A DNA stretch of 36,563 bases, from the NCBI GenBank assembly GCA_003427395.1, contig BFEA01000583.1, forward strand, positions 169,802-206,364, given 5' to 3'. This document shows, in pieces, positions 30,392 to 36,563 of this stretch. This DNA comes from Chara braunii. Lineage: Eukaryota > Streptophyta > Charophyceae > Charales > Characeae. A program made the translations under genes and the position numbers. The notes beneath the pieces are model-generated. The model had not been told where the DNA came from. It did no database searches and saw nothing but the letters and a program-made list of their open reading frames with translations. Numbering within the stretch: the stretch's first letter is position 1; every line of letters starts with the position of its first letter.

Positions 30392-31355
30392 TCATTCCCA
30401 TATCTGATTCTTGCGTATTAACTTCCGTAAGTGTTTCACTCTGGCAGCGAACCTGCGGATAAAAATATGCCAAAATCCGTAAGTTTTAAGGAAGCTTCTT
30501 ACGTTGGTAATTGATCTAAAGGGAGTCGGCCATTCCAAGATTTTATTTGTCTTTTTGGCATCTGGCCGACGACCCTTTTTATCACAAAGGAAACCTAGTA
30601 TTACCGCCTTCCTCATACCATGCCTTGATTTAACCCCACTAGCAGTGAGGTTATATTCCTTTAATTTCCTCAAAACCTTTTTCACATTTCTGACGTGTTC
30701 CCGCACGAACTTTCGAACGTCGGGTAACACTTTAATCTCATCCTTGACTCGAGATCCTTGAATGACCAAATCATCGATATATGGAGAGGTCATATCCGGA
30801 TAAAGCGGTTGCATGATTCTCATCATATATCTCTGCACAATTGCCACAACATTTGTCCAACCCTGTGGAGCCGCGCACATATGAAGCAATCCCCGGGGCG
30901 TATGCATCGCCGTCATAGATCGATCCGCTGTGTACAGCGGGAACTGATCATACCCTGAATATAAATCAATTAGGGTGATGATGGGTCTACGTGCACAAGA
31001 TTGCGAGAGTTGGTCGGCGTTCGGAAGTCCGCCCTCATCTCAGACTATTACAAAATTTAATTTCTGCAGGTTCTAAACCCATCGCAAAACACCGTTCGAC
31101 TTGATAAAGCAGAACCAAGGAGACGCATATGGCCCATACGAATTGCCAACCACTTTGGTCCAAACCTTACCATCAAGATAATCAACCACCTTCCGGTGAT
31201 CGTCCGGATTCGGATATCGTGGACCCTTCACATTCCATGGCTGATGCGGTACCGTATGGATCCAGATCATCGGAATCATATCGACGTCCAACCTTCCCAA
31301 CCTTCCACGCTCATCATCATCAAAGACATAAGCCAGATGAATCTTCTTCATAACG
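30392..31355 (-). pseudogene. Ty3/Gypsy reverse transcriptase, broken
   Basis: Upstream block RGRLGRLDVDMIPMIWIHTV and YASPWFCFIKSNGVLRWV, then NLQKLN, LIDLYSGYDQFPLYTADRSM, TAMHTPRGLLHMCAAPQGWT, and the catalytic YIDD at 30781-30770. Then follow KKGRRPDAKKTNKILEWP and RSFLKTYGFWHIFIRRFA of the thumb/connection. TAG at 31073-31075 and TGA at 31040-31042 interrupt it between LRWV and GLPNADQ. All core RT motifs are recognisable, so the domain call is secure although the gene is dead. Confidence 0.9.
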
Positions 31356-31656
31356 CCGAAAAAAAATTAGGTTTCCTTCTTAGTGAGGAGGTCATCCTCT
31401 CCAATGATCATTTCCTTGATCCTGTCATCTGTCAGCCGACACAGCCCCTTCTCGCCCTTCTCCTTCAACGTTCTGATCCACTCACGTTCTTCCTAATAAT
31501 ACACTTTCTTTTCCTGAGTGATCAGAACTGGCACTGGTCGAGCCTTCTCACCTACTTTCTTATACTTCCTCTTTGACCCAACGCTGAACCTTCGTCCTTT
31601 AAAAAAAGTTCTTGCCTGGCTGATGGCAGAGATTTCTCCACACGAGAATCATTTGG
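31356..31656 (-). pseudogene. linker between protease and reverse transcriptase, broken
   Basis: Basic region KRKYKKVGEKARPVPVLITQ, then a TAG, EEREWIRTLKEKGEKGLCRL, then a TAA before a T-rich stretch and the RT start. A TGA follows MHLVY at 31657 and a frameshift lies near the T run at about 31595. Basic connectors of this kind are common in fungal Gypsy polyproteins. Confidence 0.6.
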
Positions 31657-32305
31657 TCAGTAAACGAGATGCATGGTCCCCGCACCCCCTTCGTCGGCCA
31701 CAACCTCCATCAGGGTCTGTACCAAGCGTGGATCAATTGCAGAATGAGTCGATACAAAATCAACTGTCTGTGAGATATCTGGCAATGTCAATGAGAACTC
31801 CTGAGGATCTCCTTCTTCTTCGATCGCTTCTTTCTCCCTCCTCAACTTCTCTGACTCCGAGAAGGTATATGATTCGGGATTCAGCCGGTTCCTTAAATTT
31901 TTCGGCCTAGTATTTGCGCACCTCACTACTTCATAGTAGCCGCAAACCGGATCGCACAAAGCCACAAATATGGTACCATCATGTTTGTTGAAGATTATGC
32001 TCTCCGTGCGAGACTGTAATGCTCCTCCCAAGAGCACCTCGTGTTCCACCTTTGGTAAAATATAAAAATACGATCTCGCCTTGACTTTCCCGACCGTAAC
32101 CATTATGCCACTAGCTATACCGCAAAATGGAGTTGCACCGCTGACTGCAACCAAAAATCCAAAATCATTGCGATTGATCTGTATTTCAGCCTCGATCACA
32201 TGTCTCTCTCTCTCTCATAATATTCATCTCGGCCCCGTCACCTACAAGAGCAAAAAACTTTCCACGACCGATTTGAACTTTTATAAGACCAGTGGCTACA
32301 CATCG
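31657..32305 (-). pseudogene. Ty3/Gypsy aspartic protease, broken
   Basis: Residues LVGDGAEMNIM (about 32255-32220) align with the protease active-site pattern (hydrophobic-hydrophobic-Asp-Ser/Thr-Gly-Ala); the catalytic Asp-Ser/Thr is changed to Gly-Asp. A GA microsatellite just downstream (32204-32218) causes a frameshift. The next frame gives AVSGATPFCGIASGIMVTVG and EVLLGGALQSRTESIIF, matching the flap region and the ILLGRPWL-like motif. Placement between gag and RT supports the call. Confidence 0.75.
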
Positions 32306-32899
32306 TCAGTCCATCTTTGTTCCAGGAGGCGCCCAGTTAGCTTCCGGAGGAATAATCTCACTTAGCTTAACTGTCATGACTTTCTTTCGAGTCATGCGCT
32401 GCTTAAATTCCTCGCGGAGCTTTGGCGAAACAGCAAGAATTTTCTTCAGAGTAACCAAATCGCATTGACTTTTCAAAATACGGTCCACAAGTTGCTTAAA
32501 ATCAATTTTTTCCACCGGGATTGTATATACATTCTTTTTCTTGCGAGGCTCTTCTTCTTCGACCTCAGTCTTCCCCTTTTCCGAATTCCTCTCCATAACC
32601 CTTTGTCTTGCCTGTTGCTCATCTTCCACACACAATCTCTCATCCTCCCCATCTTCCCCTTCCTCTACCTAAACAGACTCCTCTTCCTAAGGTCCTTTTG
32701 CGCTCTCTCCTGACGCAGACTGTGATTGGGAGGTCTTCCTCCCTTTTGGCGTCTGCACCATAATAGCTGGTGTTCCCCGTTTGAGCAAAGGTCGGGACTT
32801 CACCATTGGCCGAGCCATAGGTGTTGTTTCAGGTGTCGAAGTGGTTGCGGGTACCGATCCATCCTGTCCTTCGTTTCCCCAACCACCAAAAAAAAACAC
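32306..32899 (-). pseudogene. acidic/basic linker upstream of protease
   Basis: Two frames. 32635-32306 (VYTIPVEKIDFKQLVDRILK, LVTLKKILAVSPKLREEFK) looks like the conserved helical region found before the protease in many fungal Gypsy polyproteins (DUF4100-like, from memory, not searched). 32899-32687 is Ser/Thr/Pro-rich and contains MVKSRPLLKRGTPAIMVQTP. A TGA separates this block from the protease. Confidence 0.5.
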
Positions 32900-33049
32900 T
32901 TTTGGAAGATTGGGTCAAACTTCTTCCATGTCAACACATAACCGAACAATGGAATCCTAACACTTGCCCAGTTTCCTAATCACTTCTCGTGCCCGATGAG
33001 CAATGTCTTCCTTCCTTTCCTCCATTTTTTTTTCCTCACAGTCACCGAT

Positions 33050-33800
33050 TTCCAAAGAAGTCCTTGTCTCATCAATTCAAAAAGACTTGCTTTTTCAGGA
33101 GAAACTAAGCGGAATGTAGCCGGAAGAGGACGGTCCATCCGTCGAAAAGCCTATTTCTCATCCCTCCTTCAATGTTTTGGTCGATGAGATTCCCTTCGTG
33201 ATAAAAAATTTATCCTCGAATTGTCGTAAAAACGATCTGGTCCTTCTCATCCTTGGCGAGAATCTGGCAGAAACGAATAACGTGTCCCTTCATATCACAA
33301 TATTTGCAAACGTAGTTCTGTCAGTTCCCACGTCCGCCACCGTTTCTGCGGCCTCTACCACAACCTCGACCATCCTGTAGTTGAGCCTGTTGACCTTGGC
33401 TTTGCTGCCCCTGGCCAAATGGCCGCTCACCGTTTTCATTTCCTCCTTCCTTACTATTATCCCCTCGTTTACGAGAAATACCCTGCCCTCCGCGTATCTG
33501 GTTCAATACTTTCCTCTCAGCCTTGATCAACTTCCGAGGGGGTTCTACTTCCTCCTCACTGTCGGTTTCACTAGTACTTTCTTCAATAACTGGCTCTTTC
33601 CCTTTTCTCTTTCTTGTCCTTGCCTTGACCATCATTCCTTGGAGCTTTAGCCGCTCCTCCTTCATGTTGGTCATCATTTCCTTCATGTCTGATAAGGTCT
33701 TACAGACCTCCTTGTCCTTATCCATTCCCAAAATGTACCCTCTCCCGATCCTCCTCCTGCTGTTTCAACAGTCGATAGAGGATCTGGTTAAAATTTTCAG
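33050..33800 (-). pseudogene. Ty3/Gypsy gag remnant with CCHC zinc knuckle
   Basis: A frame at 33731-33321 carries MDKDKEVCKTLSDMKEMMTN, a Lys-rich segment, TSETDSEEEVEPPRK, a Gln-rich run and a Gly/Arg-rich end. After a TGA the frame continues with CKYCDMKGHVIRFC (33308-33267), a C-X2-C-X4-H-X4-C knuckle typical of nucleocapsid. Upstream, FNQILYRLLKQQEEDRERV is in another frame. More stops (TAA, TAG) lie at 33210-33110. The N-terminal matrix/capsid part is missing beyond 33801. Confidence 0.8.
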
Positions 33801-34200
33801 TGTCGGTGTGAATACCCTTACAAGGGCATCCGCCCTGGTTTTTGCAGGCGACAGAAAATAGTTCGATCCAAAGTCTAAAGTATACCGCGCGAGGCGTGGC
33901 TGAGTCTGCAATCTACATTGACTGGTTGGTTGACTAGAGCAGAGAGTGTGTGGGCGCGCAGACTTAAGGCGCGCGTGATTTCTTTTTTTATCCTTGATGA
34001 CTGAAGGGCCGGCGTGTGCGCCGACCAAAATTTTTTATTTTATTTTCGATTAAACTAGGACTAAATAGATTGTTGGCGTTTGACTGGTGCACTTACCGAC
34101 GATTCGTGCGTACGTGCGGAGGACGACATCGATGGTCAGGTGATTCTGGAAAGTGTTTTCGTAGATCTGCGCGTTGCACAGTACCGGTTTATTTAGGTGT
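33801..34200 (+). mobile_element. LTR-like element 5-prime end, copy 3, inserted in gag
   Basis: Begins TGTCGGTGTGAATACCC directly after gag sequence (GGTTAAAATTTTCAG on plus), followed by TTACAAGGGCAT and CCGCCCTGGTTTTTGCAGG. Homologous to copies 1 and 2 for about 400 bp. The plus orientation is opposite to the Gypsy element. Its other end is outside the window, so no target duplication can be checked. Confidence 0.65.
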
Positions 34201-34209
34201 CCGTTAATA

Positions 34210-34231
34210 CTAGGCCCAGCCTTGGGCCTAG
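34210..34231. other. perfect hairpin before the tRNA-like module
   Basis: CTAGGCCCA/TGGGCCTAG, 9 bp with a short loop. Copies 1 and 2 have CCAGGCTTGGGC and CTGGATCCAG at the same place, so the position is kept while the sequence changes. Confidence 0.75.
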
Positions 34232-34284
34232 CACTGCTGGTTACAGCATCAGACTTTCGTCAAAGAGATGTAGGGATCGAGACC
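34229..34284 (+). repeat. tRNA-like module inside LTR-like element copy 3
   Basis: TAGCACTGCTGGTTAC (A-box-like, 34229-34244), CATCAGACTTTCGTC as an anticodon-arm-like segment, and GGGATCGAGACC (B-box-like, 34273-34284). Box spacing of about 30 nt fits a tRNA promoter. Confidence 0.55.
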
Positions 34285-34319
34285 AAGCGGCGATAGCGTG
34301 GAAGCGGCTCGGGTGAATC

Positions 34320-35019
34320 ATGGGATTGAGGGTCCGGCGGGGCTTATTCCCCCCTTGGTTTTTGCCGTCGGCGGCGTCGGAGCGGTACGAGCGGCTTCTT
34401 CTTGGCAAGCCGTCCGGGTTCCGGCTTGGCAGGGTGTCAGCAAAACTCCCCTACCGCGTCTGTCTTGAAACATGGACCGAGGACTTCAACGTCCATGCGA
34501 GTCAGTGGGTAATTGGACCTATGACGCTGGTAAAGCCTAAGCGGCGGGGACCGTCGGCAAGTGCGCCGCCCACCAATCACTGACTGCTGCAAAAAGGATT
34601 GAGTGGGCACGCCGTCTGGGTCAGAGGGGACAGGTAGCGAAGAGGCGAGTAGTCGTGCCGAGTGCCGGCTGGCCTATGGAACCTTTCTAGCTCAGTCTTC
34701 AAAAGTTCTCACCACCAAGATCCGCATCGGACCCAACACGTCTAGGCCCGTGCTTAGACAGTCAGTGGACTCGCACAATCGGCTTCGAGACGGCTGATGG
34801 TGTGTGGGCTGCCCATTGGGGACCCAAAAAGAGGGGAACGACACGGGGTGGGAACAGCCGGGGCATCGTAGAGGGGCCACACAGAATGGGGCAGGACCAG
34901 CATAGCGGAGACAGCAGGGCGGCCGTTATGAGCTGATTGTCTGTCAGACTCGGGTACAGAGCCAGCCCGATTGGTAGTTAGACTCCTTCGAAGTCCCTCA
35001 GAGCATCGAGCCAGGCAAC
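34320..35019. other. GC-rich interior of LTR-like copy 3, no gene seen
   Basis: No recognisable protein or RNA gene. TTATTCCCCCCTTGGTTTTTGCC at 34348-34370 resembles the terminal segment after 33820 and has counterparts in copies 1 and 2 (CTTTGGTTTTGCC and CTTAGTTTTGCC on minus). Confidence 0.4.
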
Positions 35020-35200
35020 CGAAGAGGTAAGGTGGGCGCAGAGAGAAAAGGGTGCGAAGTGCTAGTGGGAAGGGAGATCGAATCCGGGCGTAAAATTGTG
35101 TCGGGTGCGNCGAAGAGGTAAGGTGGGCGCAGAGAGAAAAGGGTGCGAAGTGCTAGTGGGAAGGGAGATCGAATCCGGGCGTAAAATTGTGTCGGGTGCG
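35020..35200. repeat. exact 90-bp duplication around a single N, probable assembly artefact
   Basis: 35020-35109 and 35111-35200 are identical as far as I can read and are separated by one N at 35110. That pattern suggests two contigs with an unmerged overlap. Frames crossing it should not be trusted. Confidence 0.9.
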
Positions 35201-35756
35201 CTCGGTGGACAGACTGTCAAGGCGCAGGCAGGGAGCAATGTTGGGGCTGGGTGATGTGGGACTGCTGTGGCCAACTGAACTGCACTAGCAGCAGCAACGA
35301 GCACTAAGGTGGGGCGGCCGTCGGACTTGGGCAAGCTGGAGGAAGGCCGGTAACTGGTCTCTCCGAAGTTCCCCTCGGAATAGACCAAGCTAGTGAGCGC
35401 CGTCGCCTCACAGATACAACAGCGGGCGACAGGCGCCAGAGCCGTAAGGCGACGCAAAGGGCGACAGGCAAAGGGAGTGAGGCCGAATCCGGCCGTAGAG
35501 GTACTCAGGGTGCATATAGCGGATGAGTGGACTATGGTGGAAGCAAGAGTGGAGTACTGCGGGCAGGGAGGCCCGAAGAGATAAGGGGAGCGACGGGCAC
35601 TAAAACAGGGAGTGGGCATGATCGAAGCGGAGGGTTAAGGAAAAAAGGAACGTAGTGGAAAAGGAAAAATGAACCTGGGCGGCATACCGGGCCAGGTGCA
35701 TTGAAGGATGGAGATGGCGAAGGTTAAGTCTGACGCAGTCACAGGTAGGTGGTTCC
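35201..35756. other. no gene seen; splice-donor-like motifs
   Basis: G/A-rich text with GAGGTAAGGTGGG (35024 and 35115) and CAGGTAGGTGG (35743). A hairpin ACCTGG/CCAGGT with a 13-nt loop near 35674-35698 is the counterpart of those at about 6225 and 19881. Confidence 0.4.
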
Positions 35757-36563
35757 CTCCATCCTTCACGAAATCAGACGAATGGAGGATGGTTATGAGG
35801 GTTCTTTGGGCCTGTGAATGTGTTTATGGAGTCCAATAGGAACAGAGGTTAATAGATGGTGGGCTGCTAGAGAAAAAGTGTGTGAGGAGTCATGGCGAAG
35901 GGAAGAATGAGTGGGGGAATGAACCCGGACGGGTATTCGCACTAGATGCATGCGCAGCAACAAAGAAGGGAACAACGACGGAGGAGATGGCGAAGCCCGC
36001 CCGTTTCTTGATGAAATCGGGCGGGAAAAAAACCTACCCGGGGTTTGTGGGCCGGGCGAGCGCGATCATGAGGTTAGTTTCGGAGATAGGTTGGTAGATT
36101 AGGAGGTTAGTAGAGTAAGTGGTGCACCGGGGCTATGGCGATGGGGGACGAGAAGTATGGGTAGAAAAGGTTGATCTCACCCGTTTCTCGATGAGAACAG
36201 GCGAGTGAAGACTCACTTCTGGGGTTTCTAGGGCGAGCGACCCAAAATATGCTGATAGAATGAGATGAACATTAGTAGGTTAGTTGGTGGAAGAAAGAAG
36301 TGATGCACGAAGATGTCGAGATTGGAGATATGGCGAATTCTGGAAAACGGAGTTTTCACTCGATTCTACAAGGAATTGAGTGAAATAAAAGGCAAGATCG
36401 AGGTTCTTTGGCCGAGCGAATCCACTGGTGAGGCTAGATTGAGTGTTAAGATAATAGAAAGAATGATAATCAGAAAACTTACCGCGCGGAGCTATAGAAA
36501 AAAAAAAAAAAAAAAAACGGAAACGAAAGTTGAGAATCTCGCTCGTTCTTCGAGCGAGAGGAG
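35757..36563 (+). repeat. array of about 180-bp hairpin modules (copy 3)
   Basis: Stem-loops at 35757-35789 (CCTCCAT/ATGGAGG), 35996-36025 (CCCGCCCG/CGGGCGGG), 36178-36204 (CACCCGTTTCT, imperfect), 36357-36382 (CACTCGATTC/GAATTGAGTG, one G-T) and 36538-36558 (CTCGCTCG/CGAGCGAG). Starts from 35996 onward are 182, 179 and 181 bp apart. Loops share a TTTC.TGATGA-type core. The array runs off the window end. Confidence 0.75.

Larger units (their letters stand above)
28449..33800 (-). mobile_element. degenerate Ty3/Gypsy retrotransposon
   Basis: Minus-strand order from 33800 downward: gag with a CCHC knuckle, acidic/basic linker, aspartic protease, reverse transcriptase, RNase H, H2C2 integrase ending in TAA at 28449. 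RNase H before integrase defines the Ty3/Gypsy order. More than a dozen in-frame stops and several frameshifts make it inactive. The 5-prime part of gag is lost at 33801, where an LTR-like element begins. No LTR pair of its own was found. Confidence 0.9.

Noticed and set aside
28449-33800. Reassignment of TGA to Trp as the reason for in-frame TGA codons
   Set aside because: TGG also occurs at many Trp positions, TAA and TAG stops and frameshifts are present too, and R1 copies show TGG and TGA at the same site. Mutational decay explains all of this.
35062-35619. 185-codon minus-strand frame
   Set aside because: It crosses the N at 35110 and the duplicated contig overlap, so the frame is not reliable.

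Overview
This window looks like an accessory, transposon-packed stretch of a eukaryotic nuclear genome, and I see no confident single-copy host gene. A fungus is the best guess, possibly a basidiomycete or rust-like species. The grounds are a decayed Ty3/Gypsy polyprotein of a style I associate with basidiomycete elements, short 65-72 bp introns in a repeat-borne gene, and CCGG-rich palindromes. The taxon is inference only. Plant-like low-complexity and hairpin sequence around 15.6-17.7 kb is a reason for caution. Several N positions and one N-flanked exact duplication show a draft assembly.

Layout. 1-1606 is a G/C-rich interspersed repeat plus TGCC/CAGA simple-repeat blocks in two long tandem units. 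1607-4214 is a large inverted repeat (arms about 1.15 kb, spacer about 0.29 kb). 4215-5112 holds hairpins, a 166-bp tandem duplication and a compound microsatellite. 5.6-7.72 kb is a minus-strand LTR-like noncoding element. It starts at 7723 with a TGTCGG end and a terminal hairpin, then has tRNA-like Pol III boxes and an array of hairpins spaced about 180 bp. Related copies lie at about 19.1-21.55 kb (minus) and 33.80-36.56 kb (plus); a more distant one ends at 26914 (minus).

7.78-12.15 kb is one copy of a larger repeat carrying an unrecognised spliced gene on the minus strand. A second copy starts at 12.36 kb. It is split inside an exon by a nested 7.2-kb insertion (14383-21550) flanked by a 5-bp CCGCT duplication, and resumes at 21551-23612. 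The nested insertion contains a train of about ten hairpins with conserved loops and covarying stems (16.78-17.67 kb). 23.6-25.04 kb, around a 197-bp gap, is another run of back-to-back inverted repeats. 26278-26359 can form a near-perfect three-way junction. 28.45-33.80 kb is a degenerate Ty3/Gypsy element (minus; gag, protease, RT, RNase H, integrase), cut in gag by the LTR-like copy at 33801.

The most unusual property is how often different repeats in this window carry short perfect inverted repeats whose stems differ between copies while pairing is kept. That suggests structured RNAs made by noncoding LTR-like elements, or a mutational process that writes perfect hairpins. All alignments and foldings were done by eye.
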